This document shows positions 27,082-40,912 of a stretch of DNA of 64,000 nucleotides, in pieces. The position numbers and the translations under genes are program-made. The notes under the pieces were generated by a model, which worked only from the letters and a program-made list of their open reading frames with translations, searched no databases and was not told where the DNA came from. Where the stretch lies: contig OZ243959.1 of the NCBI GenBank assembly GCA_965214525.1, positions 1,612,001 to 1,676,000 on the forward strand, read 5' to 3'. The stretch comes from Qipengyuania_B sp965214525 (GTDB lineage: Bacteria; Pseudomonadota; Alphaproteobacteria; Sphingomonadales; Sphingomonadaceae). Within the stretch, counting starts at the first letter, position 1. Each line of letters opens with the position of its first letter.

Positions 27082-28785
27082 ATGCCCTTCATCGATCTGC
27101 CTACCAACCTTTCCGATGCACTTGCCGAGCGCGGCTACGACACGCCGACCCCTGTGCAGGAAGCGGTACTGCAGCCCAGCGCCCAGGCACGCGACCTCAT
27201 CGTGTCAGCACAGACCGGATCGGGAAAGACGGTCGCCTTCGGTCTGGCTTTTGCTAATGAGGTTCTGGACGAGAACGGACGCGTCCGTTCAAGCGGTTCC
27301 CCTCTGGCATTGGTCATAGCACCAACACGCGAATTGGCGCTGCAGGTCAGTCAGGAACTCGATTGGCTGTATCGCCCGGCTGGCGCCCGCATCGCCTCAT
27401 GTGTTGGCGGCATGAACCCGCAACAGGAACGACGTATGCTGAAAGGGGGCGCTACCATCGTGGTCGGTACGCCTGGACGTTTGCGTGACCATCTCGAACG
27501 GGGCGCGCTTGATCTGTCGGCCCTAGGCGTAATCGTGCTCGACGAAGCGGACGAGATGCTGGACATGGGCTTTCGCGAGGAGCTCGAACACATTCTTGAT
27601 GCGACGCCCGATGGACGGCGCGTGTTGATGTTTTCTGCCACCATGCCGCGGCCGATCGAGGCATTGGCCCGGCGCTATCAGCGCGACGCCGTGCGGATTG
27701 CTACGGCTGGAGCGGCGCGCGGGCACGAAGACATTACCTACCAGGCGGTCACCGTGTCGCCATCCGAGGTCGAGAACGCCGTGGTAAACCTTTTGCGCTT
27801 TCACGAGGCGGAAAGCGCGATACTGTTCTGCGCTACGCGCGAGAAAGTAAGGCATTTGCACGCGACCCTGCAGGAACGCGGCTTCGGGGTGGTCGCCCTT
27901 TCAGGCGAACATTCGCAATCGGAGCGCAACCAGGCTCTCCAAGCATTGCGCGACGGGCGGGCTAGGGTGTGCGTAGCCACCGACGTGGCTTCGCGCGGTA
28001 TCGACCTGCCGAGCCTTAGCCTGGTAATCCATGTCGAGGTTCCGAACGATGCCGAGACGCTGCAGCACCGATCGGGGCGCACCGGGCGCGCGGGCCGCAA
28101 GGGGATCGCCGTCATCATGGTCCCCTACCCCCGGCGCAAGCGCGTCGAGAGCATGCTGCGGCACGCCAGGATCAACGCGGAATGGATCGCCGCGCCGGAT
28201 CGGGACGCAATCAAAGCGAAGGACCGCACTCGGCTGCTCGAAACGATGCTCCGCCCGATACAGGCGGACGAAGCTGATCACGAACTCGCGGATGCCTTGC
28301 TGGAACAGCGCACGCCCCATGAGATCGCCACTCTGTTGGTGCAAGCGCACCGCGCGAAGATGCCCGAACCTGAGGATTTGCTCGTGCATTCGACCGAAGC
28401 GCGTCGCGGAGCGCAGAAGGCGACGCACCGTCCAGGTTTTGACGACGTAGTCTGGTTTCGCATGGATATCGGGCGCCGGCAGAATGCCGACCCGCGGTGG
28501 ATCCTGCCGATCCTGTGCCGACGCGGCCACATCACTCGTAACGAGATCGGCGCAATACGCATCGGGCAACGCGAAACCCATTTTCAGATCCCGCGCGTCA
28601 TCGCTGACACCTTCGCACAAGCGGCGACGCGAACGGCGGCAGACGGAGGGGACGGCAGTGATCTGCGCATCGAGCGCACCTCAGCGCCGCCTCGCACCAT
28701 TGTACGTGCGAACCACGAGAAGCGGTCTTCCCCTGGCCCGCAGGTACCCGCACGGCGGAAACAACGCAAAAACAAGCAAAGATAG
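27082..28785 (+). CDS. DEAD-box ATP-dependent RNA helicase
   Basis: The 567-residue protein starts at MPFIDLPTNLSDALAERGY; the longer frame from 26959 adds unrelated sequence. Motifs in order: Q motif (YDTPTPVQEAVL), I (AQTGSGKT), Ia (PTRELALQ), Ib (TPGR), II (DEAD), III (SAT), IV (ILFCAT), V (ATDVASRGIDLP) and VI (HRSGRTGRAGRKG). The C-terminus has a DbpA/CsdA-like RNA-binding fold and a basic tail (PARRKQRKNKQR). It probably remodels rRNA or structured mRNA. Confidence 0.93.
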   Translation: MPFIDLPTNLSDALAERGYDTPTPVQEAVLQPSAQARDLIVSAQTGSGKTVAFGLAFANEVLDENGRVRSSGSPLALVIAPTRELALQVSQELDWLYRPAGARIASCVGGMNPQQERRMLKGGATIVVGTPGRLRDHLERGALDLSALGVIVLDEADEMLDMGFREELEHILDATPDGRRVLMFSATMPRPIEALARRYQRDAVRIATAGAARGHEDITYQAVTVSPSEVENAVVNLLRFHEAESAILFCATREKVRHLHATLQERGFGVVALSGEHSQSERNQALQALRDGRARVCVATDVASRGIDLPSLSLVIHVEVPNDAETLQHRSGRTGRAGRKGIAVIMVPYPRRKRVESMLRHARINAEWIAAPDRDAIKAKDRTRLLETMLRPIQADEADHELADALLEQRTPHEIATLLVQAHRAKMPEPEDLLVHSTEARRGAQKATHRPGFDDVVWFRMDIGRRQNADPRWILPILCRRGHITRNEIGAIRIGQRETHFQIPRVIADTFAQAATRTAADGGDGSDLRIERTSAPPRTIVRANHEKRSSPGPQVPARRKQRKNKQR

Positions 28786-29133
28786 AGGATCTGAACAGCG
28801 ACGGTCGGCTATACCACGGCTTACCTCATGCGCGGACGTGATCCTGTTAGGCGTAGGCGTCGAGAGCCTGCTGAATGTCTCAGATCCCCAAGATCGGGGG
28901 TCTGCAATACTTTCCCTTGCTTTAGCTAGTCGTGATCCCCGAGATGCACTTAGGAGAAGCAAAGCCTCTAATCCCGGCCATGAATGCTCGAGCGGGCCAG
29001 CACTTACCCTTCGATCACCTCGTTCTCTTGCTTTGGCCCCTCATTCTGTCAGACGATCCGAGCCAAAGCGGAGAAAGGCTAGCGTTTGCTTAAAGACGCT
29101 TAAAACTTGAAGGCTTCTCGGCTAACACGAAAA
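28786..29133. other. Intergenic stretch between helicase and rrn terminator
   Basis: No supported gene. A hairpin with CAGATCCCC and GGGGGTCTG arms at about 28881-28904 could end helicase transcription, but it is not followed by a T-run. Confidence 0.4.
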
Positions 29134-29158
29134 CCGGCCACCTCAAGGAGATGGCCGG
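29134..29158 (-). terminator. Terminator of the rRNA operon
   Basis: On the minus strand CCGGCCA and TGGCCGG-type arms (29158-29152 and 29140-29134) with an inner CTC/GAG pairing are followed by GTTTTCG. It lies 16 bases behind the tRNA-fMet gene. Confidence 0.8.
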
Positions 29159-29173
29159 CTAATTCTATAGAAG

Positions 29174-29250
<77 letters not shown>

Positions 29251-29473
29251 ACACTCTTCGTGACGCCCCCCGCCTTAAGCCAACCCACCTGGAAACATAT
29301 TACGTTCGCAGCGGCGACCCAAGACGCGGTCATACTGGTTTGACCGACCTTGCAAGGACCGGAAGGCACAGCATCTCGATCCAAATCGGACAAAGACGCC
29401 AAAAGGGCCAACCTTGAGGTCAGCCCTTCGACAAAGGAATGGGTTTTATACCGCGCACTTACACGCCGGCTAC

Positions 29474-29590
29474 AATGCCTGGCGGCGTCCTACTCTTCCA
29501 ATGCTTGAGCATTAGTACCATCGGCGCTGCATGGTTTCACGGCCGAGTTCGAGATGGGATCGGGTGGGTCACAAGCGCTATGGCCACCAA
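29474..29590 (-). rRNA. rrf: 5S ribosomal RNA
   Basis: About 117 nt with conserved 5S segments (on the minus strand CCCGATCCCATCTCGAACTC and GTGAAACCATGCAGCG near the middle) and complementary ends. Ends are accurate to a few bases. Confidence 0.93.
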
Positions 29591-29724
29591 GCAATGAAGC
29601 CGGCGTGCGTGCGGGTTAAATCGATGCGTGCTGTTCTATCAAGGCGTTATCCGGCTGGACAAGTCCTCCATCGAACGACACTCTGCAGGGCAGAGCTGAC
29701 GTTGATGATGCGAATTCATCAAGC

Positions 29725-32513
<2,789 letters not shown>

Positions 32514-32776
32514 TCCACATCATCAACGACAGACCTGCATAAAAGTCCGTGCGCCTAGCGATGATGCAGAGGAATTATCTCAGCCAGATAATCAATTTGA
32601 TTGATTTGTGATGATACCATCGTCCGGCCAAGCCCGAAGACCCGCCAGCGCGACGATACCGCCACGGCATCGATTTAAAAACCCATTCACAATGTCAAAG
32701 ATCGCAAGACGGCAAGCGCCTCACTACCGGTCGGAGACCGGATAGCTTTTCGTTTCATCCTGGAGTTGCAGATATC

Positions 32777-32852
32777 TGGTGGAGCCTATCGGGATCGAAC
32801 CGATGACCCCCTGCTTGCAAAGCAGGTGCTCTCCCAGCTGAGCTAAGGCCCC
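32777..32852 (-). tRNA. tRNA-Ala(TGC)
   Basis: A 76-nt cloverleaf with encoded CCA, anticodon loop TTTGCAA and the G3-like T/G acceptor pattern of alanine tRNAs (GGGGCCT/AGGCTCC). It lies in the 16S-23S spacer after tRNA-Ile. Confidence 0.96.
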
Positions 32853-32882
32853 GTCAGATATGCGGCCATCCTGTTGAAAGGA

Positions 32883-32959
<77 letters not shown>

Positions 32960-33146
32960 GCAACGCCTGCCAGCCAACCGATCGAAATCGGCAAGCCGCG
33001 GGCGGCGATAGCCAGCTCAGGCTATTCAGACAAGACCATAAGGCCTTGCTGATCTCCAGTGATGAAAGGACATGAGGACGACGGCAATGTTCTTTGGATA
33101 GAGAGGAAGCGTTTCCGAAGACTAGCTCCGGCGCTTTCCGCCCAGT

Positions 33147-34643
<1,497 letters not shown>

Positions 34644-35008
34644 TGTGTCACACACCAAGCAGACACGGTTCGAAAACCGCCAATCCGCAAGGCATGAGCT
34701 TCAAGGAGCCGATACCTGCACTGTCAAACGTAATGGATACGAATGAACATGCATCATCACAGGCCGAACGTGGTGCTCGACCAGGATGTGGCAATCGGCT
34801 TAGGTTAACCGGTTACCGGAGCCTTGAGGCCTCCGGACCGGGCGCCGTCGCCCACATGTCCCTTCATCAAAAAACTACAATGTCAAAGAGCCACTCAACA
34901 TTAAAGGCGGACAGTGAAGGCTCCCCGATGTAACTACCGGGGGACCAGCTGTCCGTTTATGTTGGCGACCGACCCAGAAAAGCGGCGAAACCGTCATTAC
35001 CGCGTCGG
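34644..35008 (-). other. rRNA operon leader region
   Basis: About 365 bases between the transcription start and 16S. It should contain the RNase III stem and antitermination signals; no protein gene is supported. Confidence 0.55.
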
Positions 35009-35085
35009 TGAGAGGGCATATATGTACCGCTTTGAGTCGGGTCAACGCCTTTTTGCATTTTTATTTCAAAAAAGGAAAAATGGCG
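35009..35085 (-). promoter_or_regulatory. rRNA operon promoter with A/T-rich upstream element
   Basis: On the minus strand TTGACC (35045-35040) and TATATG (35022-35017) are separated by 17 bases, close to the sigma70 consensus. The region 35046-35085 is very A/T-rich (runs of T and A), like an UP element. Confidence 0.75.
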
Positions 35086-35215
35086 CTGGGCGCGGCTTAT
35101 TCAGCTCCCTTGGGCAAGGAAGGTGGTAATGGCGAGCGCGCTGGACAACCCCTGCCCAGGTGGCCTGCATGTTTCCTGCAGCGCCTTTTTGCCAAGCTGT
35201 GCTACCCTGCTTCCC

Positions 35216-36226
35216 ATGCAGCAGCGAACACCCAGCCCCGGACGGCCGCTATCAGCGCTTTCGATCGCCTTTGCCGCCTGCTTGGCTGGCCACGTGCCGG
35301 CGATAGGCGCGCAGGTCAATGCGCCTCAGCCTATCGACTTCACCGCAGCCGACTTTGCAGAAGCCTCAATCCTTGCTGATGCCGCGCAGATCGCGGCCGA
35401 GCGCGATCGTTACGAGCGCATGACCGTGCCGGTTCGCATCAATGAAGCGGGGCCATTCCGCTTCATGATCGATACCGGCGCGCAGGCTACCATCCTCAGC
35501 CGCAGCGTGGCGCAGACCCTTGCGCTCGAACCGGCGGGGCAAGCGATGCTGATCGCAACCGGCAGCAGCAATATTGTGGACTTGGTCTGGCTCGATGGGC
35601 TCTCCTTTGCAGAGCGCGAGTTCAATGGCGTGCAAGCCGCCCTGCTGGAACGGCGCAACATGGGCGCGGATGGCATCCTTGGATTGGATAGCCTGCAAGG
35701 CATGCGGGTGCTGCTGGATTTCAAGGAAGACCGCATGTCGGTCGCCGATGCGGACACCGCCCGCGAGACAGCAGGATACGAGATCGTGGTTAGGGCACGC
35801 CGCAAGCTGGGACAGATGATCATCACCGATGCGCGCCTTGACGGCGTGAAGACGGTGATCATCATCGATACCGGCGCGCAATCATCGACGGGAAACCGCG
35901 CGCTCCAGGCCAGACTGCGCAACAGCAATCAGGCGCGGCTGTCGGCAACCGACGTTCATGGAACGGAGTTCTTCAGCGAACTGGGATATGCGCGCGATGT
36001 CCGGATCGGCTCCCTGACTATCCGGAACGTCGCTATCGGCTTCACCGACAGTCCGGCGTTCGGCGCGCTTGATCTTCAAGAGCGTCCGGCCCTTATCCTT
36101 GGCCTTAACGCCCTGCATGCGTTCGACAGGATCGCGATCGATTTCGAACGGCGGCGGATCATGTTCGATCTGCCGCGTGATACCCCTGTGCGCTACGAAG
36201 CTCAGGATGCGCGCCCGACACGGTGA
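35216..36226 (+). CDS. Exported protein with two retropepsin-like aspartyl protease domains
   Basis: The 336-residue product starting at MQQRTPSPGRP has a signal peptide (about 1-33, ending GAQ). Two aspartyl protease motifs are present: FMIDTGAQATIL with Asp86 and IIIDTGAQSST with Asp218, each followed by a hydrophobic Gly motif (GILGLDSL; LILGLNAL). Viral retropepsins dimerise, so two half-enzymes in one chain may form an internal pseudodimer like pepsin. An in-frame extension to 35123 is unlikely because it breaks the signal peptide. Likely periplasmic; substrate unknown. Confidence 0.85.
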   Translation: MQQRTPSPGRPLSALSIAFAACLAGHVPAIGAQVNAPQPIDFTAADFAEASILADAAQIAAERDRYERMTVPVRINEAGPFRFMIDTGAQATILSRSVAQTLALEPAGQAMLIATGSSNIVDLVWLDGLSFAEREFNGVQAALLERRNMGADGILGLDSLQGMRVLLDFKEDRMSVADADTARETAGYEIVVRARRKLGQMIITDARLDGVKTVIIIDTGAQSSTGNRALQARLRNSNQARLSATDVHGTEFFSELGYARDVRIGSLTIRNVAIGFTDSPAFGALDLQERPALILGLNALHAFDRIAIDFERRRIMFDLPRDTPVRYEAQDARPTR

Positions 36227-36272
36227 CCGGGGCATTGCATTCGCCCGTATGGGCCGCCACCTCTAATTGGTA

Positions 36273-38111
36273 ATGCCGCCCGATACCGTAACTTCCGATC
36301 GCCAGCATATGCATGAGGCGGATAGCTGGCGGACACTGCGACGGTTCGTCCCCTATCTGTGGCCGAAAGATCGACCGGACCTGCGGCGGCGGATAATCGT
36401 GGCAATGGTCCTGGTGCTGTTCGCCAAGGCGATCGTGCTCGCCACACCGCTGGCGATGAAGGAACTGGTCGATACGATGGCGCTGGATGGTGATCCGCGC
36501 TTGTGGCTGGCACTCAGCTTTGCCATCGCCTACACTGCGGCGCGGTTCCTAAGTACGGTCTTCGACAACCTACGCAACATCGTGTTCGAGCGCGTCGGAC
36601 AGGATGCGACCCGTGCCCTGGCCGAAGACGTGTTCGCGCGCCTTCACCGGCTATCGCTGCGCTTCCACCTTTCCCGCCGCACCGGCGAAGTGACCAAGAC
36701 GATCGAACGCGGGACTAAAAGCATCGATTCGATGCTCTATTTCCTGCTGTTCAACATCGCGCCGACCATCATCGAACTGATCGCCGTCGGCGTGATATTC
36801 TACACCCTGTTCGGCATCGAGCTGGTCATCGCGACGGCCATTACGGTGGTCTTATACATCGCTATCACCCGCTGGATCACCGAATGGCGGACGAAGTTGC
36901 GGGCCGAGATGAACGACCTTGACGGCACGGCCCTTTCCCGCGCGGTCGATTCCCTGCTGAACTACGAGACGGTCAAGTATTTCGGCGCCGAAAGCCGCGA
37001 GCAGGAACGGTACGCCAAATCGACCCGCGCCTATCAGGCAGCGGCGATCAAATCCGAAAACTCGCTTGGCCTGCTCAACATGGCGCAGGCTTTCGTCATG
37101 AACGCGCTGATGATCGCGGCGCTGGCTTTTACCGTGTGGGAATGGAGCAAGGGCAACCTCTCGGTCGGCGATCTGGTGGCGGTCCAGACATACCTTGCGC
37201 AATTGTTCCGGCCCCTCGACATGCTGGGCTGGGTCTATCGCACCATCCGCCAGGGGCTCATCGACATGGCGGCGATGTTCAGGCTGATGGATGCCGAAGT
37301 CGAGGTGGCCGACAAGCCAGGTGCCCCGGCCCTCGTCGTGCGCCGCCCGTCCATCACGTTCGATCACGTGCGCTTCGGGTATGAACCGGATCGTGACATC
37401 CTCAAGGGTTTGAGTTTCGAGGTGCCGGCCGGCGCCAAGGTCGCGCTGGTCGGACCATCGGGCGCGGGAAAGAGCACGATAGCCAGGTTACTCTTCCGGT
37501 TCTACGATCCGCAGAGCGGCCGTATCGCCATCGATGGACAGAATATCGCCGACGTAACCCAGGCCAGCCTGCGCGCTGCGATCGGCATCGTTCCGCAAGA
37601 CAGCGTCCTGTTCAACGACACGATCGGCTACAATATCGCCTATGGTCGTCCGGGGGTGAACAGCGAAGCGACGACGGAAGAGGTGGTAGCCGCGGCGCGC
37701 GGCGCGGCCATTCTGCCGTTCATCCAGGCGCTGCCCCAGGGGTTCGATACCGAAGTGGGCGAGCGGGGACTGAAACTGTCGGGCGGTGAGAAGCAGCGTG
37801 TCGCCATCGCTCGCACCTTGCTGAAGGATCCGCCCTTCGTGATCCTCGATGAGGCAACCAGCGCGCTGGACTCTCGCACCGAGCAGGAAATTCTGGCAAC
37901 CTTGCGGCGCGTATCCGAACGCCGGACTACGCTGGCGATAGCGCATCGCCTGTCGACGATCGCGGATGCCGACCGAATCCTGGTGCTCGACGATGGCAGG
38001 CTTGCCGAGGGTGGCACTCATTTCGAACTGATGCGGCGCGGCGGCCTGTACGCGGACATGTGGGCGCGCCAGCAGGCGGAACAGGAAGAACTGACCGAGG
38101 CGGCGGAGTAA
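36273..38111 (+). CDS. Atm1/HMT1-type ABC exporter (fused membrane and ATPase domains)
   Basis: The 612-residue half-transporter has six membrane helices in residues about 35-310 and a nucleotide-binding domain with Walker A GPSGAGKST, signature LSGGEKQR, Walker B VILDEATSALD and H-loop AIAHRLST. The membrane part has the Atm1-like segments FERVGQDATRALAEDVFARL and LNYETVKYFGAESRE. Bacterial Atm1 exports glutathione-linked or metal compounds and is tied to iron-sulphur or heavy-metal homeostasis. Start is ATG 36273. Confidence 0.93.
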   Translation: MPPDTVTSDRQHMHEADSWRTLRRFVPYLWPKDRPDLRRRIIVAMVLVLFAKAIVLATPLAMKELVDTMALDGDPRLWLALSFAIAYTAARFLSTVFDNLRNIVFERVGQDATRALAEDVFARLHRLSLRFHLSRRTGEVTKTIERGTKSIDSMLYFLLFNIAPTIIELIAVGVIFYTLFGIELVIATAITVVLYIAITRWITEWRTKLRAEMNDLDGTALSRAVDSLLNYETVKYFGAESREQERYAKSTRAYQAAAIKSENSLGLLNMAQAFVMNALMIAALAFTVWEWSKGNLSVGDLVAVQTYLAQLFRPLDMLGWVYRTIRQGLIDMAAMFRLMDAEVEVADKPGAPALVVRRPSITFDHVRFGYEPDRDILKGLSFEVPAGAKVALVGPSGAGKSTIARLLFRFYDPQSGRIAIDGQNIADVTQASLRAAIGIVPQDSVLFNDTIGYNIAYGRPGVNSEATTEEVVAAARGAAILPFIQALPQGFDTEVGERGLKLSGGEKQRVAIARTLLKDPPFVILDEATSALDSRTEQEILATLRRVSERRTTLAIAHRLSTIADADRILVLDDGRLAEGGTHFELMRRGGLYADMWARQQAEQEELTEAAE

Positions 38112-38222
38112 CTGCCCAGAGCCCGAGGGTTGCGTTGCACTGCACAACAAGGCAGGGAATTGCCGAACCTTCCTGCGCCTGAAACACGCGCAGGCCTTAT
38201 CAATTTCGGACAACCATCCCCC

Positions 38223-39728
38223 ATGGCATCCCACGCCCTTCCGGCCGGCACGCAGGTTGCCGGCTGGTTCTCGAACATTCGCGGCGATATCCTGTCGGGT
38301 ATCGTCGTTGCGCTCGCTTTGATTCCAGAGGCGATCGGCTTCTCGATCATCGCAGGCGTCGATCCGCGCGTCGGACTCTATGCGTCCGTCGCCATCGCCA
38401 TCATCATCGCCTTCACCGGCGGGCGGCCGGGCATGATCTCCGCCGCGACAGCCGCGGTCGCCGTCGTGGTCATTCCGCTGGTTCGCGATTACGGCGTGGA
38501 GTATCTGTTCGCCGCGACGATCCTGATGGGCATCATTCAGTTGTTTGCCGCCGCCATTCGCCTCGACCTGCTGATGCAGTTCGTCAGCCGCTCCGTCATA
38601 ACCGGCTTCGTCAACGCGCTTGCCATCCTGATCTTCATGGCGCAGCTTCCGCAACTGATCGGCGTGCCGGCAGAGACCTATCTAATGGTCGCAGGCGGCC
38701 TTGCCATCATCTACCTCCTCCCGCGCCTCACCACCGCCGTGCCCTCGCCGCTGGTGGCGATCGTCGTCCTGAGCGCGCTCAGCATCGGGCTCGATCTACC
38801 AGTCAACACCGTCAGCGACATGGGTGAACTTCCCGAAGGACTCCCCTACCTCGTGCTGCCTGACGTCCCGCTGACCTGGGAGACATTGCGCATCATCGCG
38901 CCCTATTCCGCTACCATGGCGGCGGTCGGCCTGCTCGAATCCCTGCTCACTGCGCAGATCGTCGACGACATGACCCATACGGGCAGCGACAAACAGCGCG
39001 AGAGCGGCGGACAGGGCATCGCCAATATCGGGGCGGCGCTGGTCGGCGGCATGGGCGGGTGCGCGATGATCGGTCAATCCGTCATCAACATCACCAGCGG
39101 CGGACGCGGACGGCTATCCTCGCTGACGGCAGGCCTTACCCTATTGTTACTGCTGGCTGCACTGGGTCCGGTTGTCGGCGCCATCCCGATGGCGGCGCTG
39201 GTCGCGGTGATGATCATGGTCAGCGTCGGGACGTTCAGCTGGAACTCGATTCCCAATCTGGCGAAGCATCCCTGGCCATCCAGCGTCGTCATGCTGACGA
39301 CGGTGGCGGTGGTCGTCTCAACCCACAATCTCGCATTGGGCGTATTGGCAGGCGTTGTGCTGTCCGGCATCTTCTTTACCGAAAAAGTGCGCCGAATGTT
39401 CAGTGTTACACGGGTCCGTGAGGCAGAACGGGCGGTGTACCGGGTCGAGGGACAGATCTTCTACGCCAGCGTCGATCGGTTCGAATCCGCTTTAGGGCCG
39501 GAAAGCCTGCACCCCGATGCGGCGGACCATGTGGTGATCGATGTCAGCGCCGCGCATTTCTGGGACATTTCGGCTACCGCCGCGCTCGACAAGGTGGTGG
39601 AACGAATGCGGCGGAACGGCCGTAGCGTCCAGGTACTGGGCCTCAATCGCGCTTCGACCGATTTGGTCGACAAGTTCGCCCTGACTGACAAGACCGGGGT
39701 GGAGATCGGCCTCGCTCCCCATCCTTGA
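38223..39728 (+). CDS. SulP-family anion transporter with STAS domain
   Basis: The 501-residue protein starts at MASHALPAGTQ. About 10-12 membrane segments begin with GDILSGIVVALALIPEAIGF, the SulP signature; residues about 405-500 form a cytoplasmic STAS domain (VIDVSAAHFWDISATAALDKV). Substrates in this family are sulfate, bicarbonate or related anions; the sequence does not decide. The gene follows the Atm1 gene by about 110 bases. Confidence 0.92.
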   Translation: MASHALPAGTQVAGWFSNIRGDILSGIVVALALIPEAIGFSIIAGVDPRVGLYASVAIAIIIAFTGGRPGMISAATAAVAVVVIPLVRDYGVEYLFAATILMGIIQLFAAAIRLDLLMQFVSRSVITGFVNALAILIFMAQLPQLIGVPAETYLMVAGGLAIIYLLPRLTTAVPSPLVAIVVLSALSIGLDLPVNTVSDMGELPEGLPYLVLPDVPLTWETLRIIAPYSATMAAVGLLESLLTAQIVDDMTHTGSDKQRESGGQGIANIGAALVGGMGGCAMIGQSVINITSGGRGRLSSLTAGLTLLLLLAALGPVVGAIPMAALVAVMIMVSVGTFSWNSIPNLAKHPWPSSVVMLTTVAVVVSTHNLALGVLAGVVLSGIFFTEKVRRMFSVTRVREAERAVYRVEGQIFYASVDRFESALGPESLHPDAADHVVIDVSAAHFWDISATAALDKVVERMRRNGRSVQVLGLNRASTDLVDKFALTDKTGVEIGLAPHP

Positions 39729-39909
39729 CAGGCTTGACTGCTTCTCATGAAAATATGGGATCAGCCCGCTGTAAGCGGGCAATTCGTCGCAATATCCGCC
39801 CGAACGACCGTCCTTATCGCGCTTACGCCGGCCGATATTCATCCAAGGGCAAGGGCCGCGTCAACAACGTCATGAAAACACCACGTCACATTTGGGTAGG
39901 AGCAGGGAA

Positions 39910-40779
39910 ATGCACTTCAGCTTCGGGACAATAGCGATATCGCTGGCATTCGTGACATTGGGCGCGCCGGGCGCGACCGGATTGGCAGCGCAGGAGAACG
40001 ATCGTTCGATGGTTGTCTATGGTTCCGCCTTGGAAGAGGGACCGGAAGTCGAAGGCGTGCTCGTCGCACGAGCGGATGACAGCATTCGCGTTCGGACCGA
40101 GAATGGCGCGATGACGACAATCATGATCGATGACGGCACCGAGATCAAAGCCAGGGGCGGATTTCTTGGCCTTGGCCGGCGCACGCTCGACGCCAATTCG
40201 CTGCTCGCGGGATTGCCGGTGACGGTGGAAACCTTGCAGTTCGACGGGGGATTGGTCGCCAGCGAGGTCAACCTCAAGAGCGACGACCTCGAGACCGCGT
40301 CGATGATCCGCAACGCCACCGAACAGCGTTTTGCCGATCATGACGTGGCGATCGGTGCGAACACCGCCGCTGCCGAAGCGCTGCGCGGCCGCATGGGGGA
40401 CATCGACAAGTACAACATCAAGGGCACGACCAACGTCTACTTCAACACCGGCAAATGGAACCTGACATCCGGAGCCGAGGGCGAGTTATGCCAGGCGGCC
40501 AGCGAGGCCGAGGCTATGGATAACGCCCTGCTGCTGGTCGTCGGATACACGGATTCGGTCGGTAGCCAGGATTACAACCAGGAGTTGAGCGAACGACGGG
40601 CTGGCCGGGTCGTCAACTATCTGCAGCAGGCTTGCGGGTGGAAACCCTGGCGCATGTTGACCCCCACGGGCATGGCAGAGGCCGATCCGCTGGCCAGCAA
40701 CGATACACCCGAAGGCAAGGCACAAAACCGCCGCGTTTCGGTCAACATCCTCGTCAGCAAGAGTGTTGATGGTATCTAG
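39910..40779 (+). CDS. OmpA-family outer-membrane/periplasmic protein
   Basis: The 289-residue protein starts at MHFSFGT after GGAG-type ribosome binding sequence and has a signal peptide ending GLAAQE. Residues about 45-120 form a beta-rich domain, a helical segment follows, and residues about 175-285 are an OmpA C-terminal peptidoglycan-binding domain (VYFNTGKWNLTSGAE; VVGYTDSVGSQDYNQELSERRAGRVVNYL in parts; NRRVSVNI). It probably tethers the outer membrane to peptidoglycan. Confidence 0.9.
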   Translation: MHFSFGTIAISLAFVTLGAPGATGLAAQENDRSMVVYGSALEEGPEVEGVLVARADDSIRVRTENGAMTTIMIDDGTEIKARGGFLGLGRRTLDANSLLAGLPVTVETLQFDGGLVASEVNLKSDDLETASMIRNATEQRFADHDVAIGANTAAAEALRGRMGDIDKYNIKGTTNVYFNTGKWNLTSGAEGELCQAASEAEAMDNALLLVVGYTDSVGSQDYNQELSERRAGRVVNYLQQACGWKPWRMLTPTGMAEADPLASNDTPEGKAQNRRVSVNILVSKSVDGI

Positions 40780-40901
40780 CGGTGTTGGGCCAGTGATCTG
40801 AGCCGGCTGCCTCTAGCTCCTTAACGCCGTTCCAAGATCGGCAGCACACCTGTAAGACGGCGAAGTGCGGGCGGCAGTGATCGGGCGCTCGCGCTTTTAC
40901 C

Positions 40902-40911
40902 GGGGGGGGGG
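40902..40911 (+). repeat. Poly-G tract (10 G) at the translation start
   Basis: Ten G residues end two bases before the ATG at 40913 and include the Shine-Dalgarno-like sequence. Length changes would alter ribosome binding or spacing. Confidence 0.95.
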
Positions 40912-40912
40912 T

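Noticed and set aside
28881..28904. Hairpin after the helicase gene
   Set aside because: No T-run follows, so it cannot be called an intrinsic terminator.
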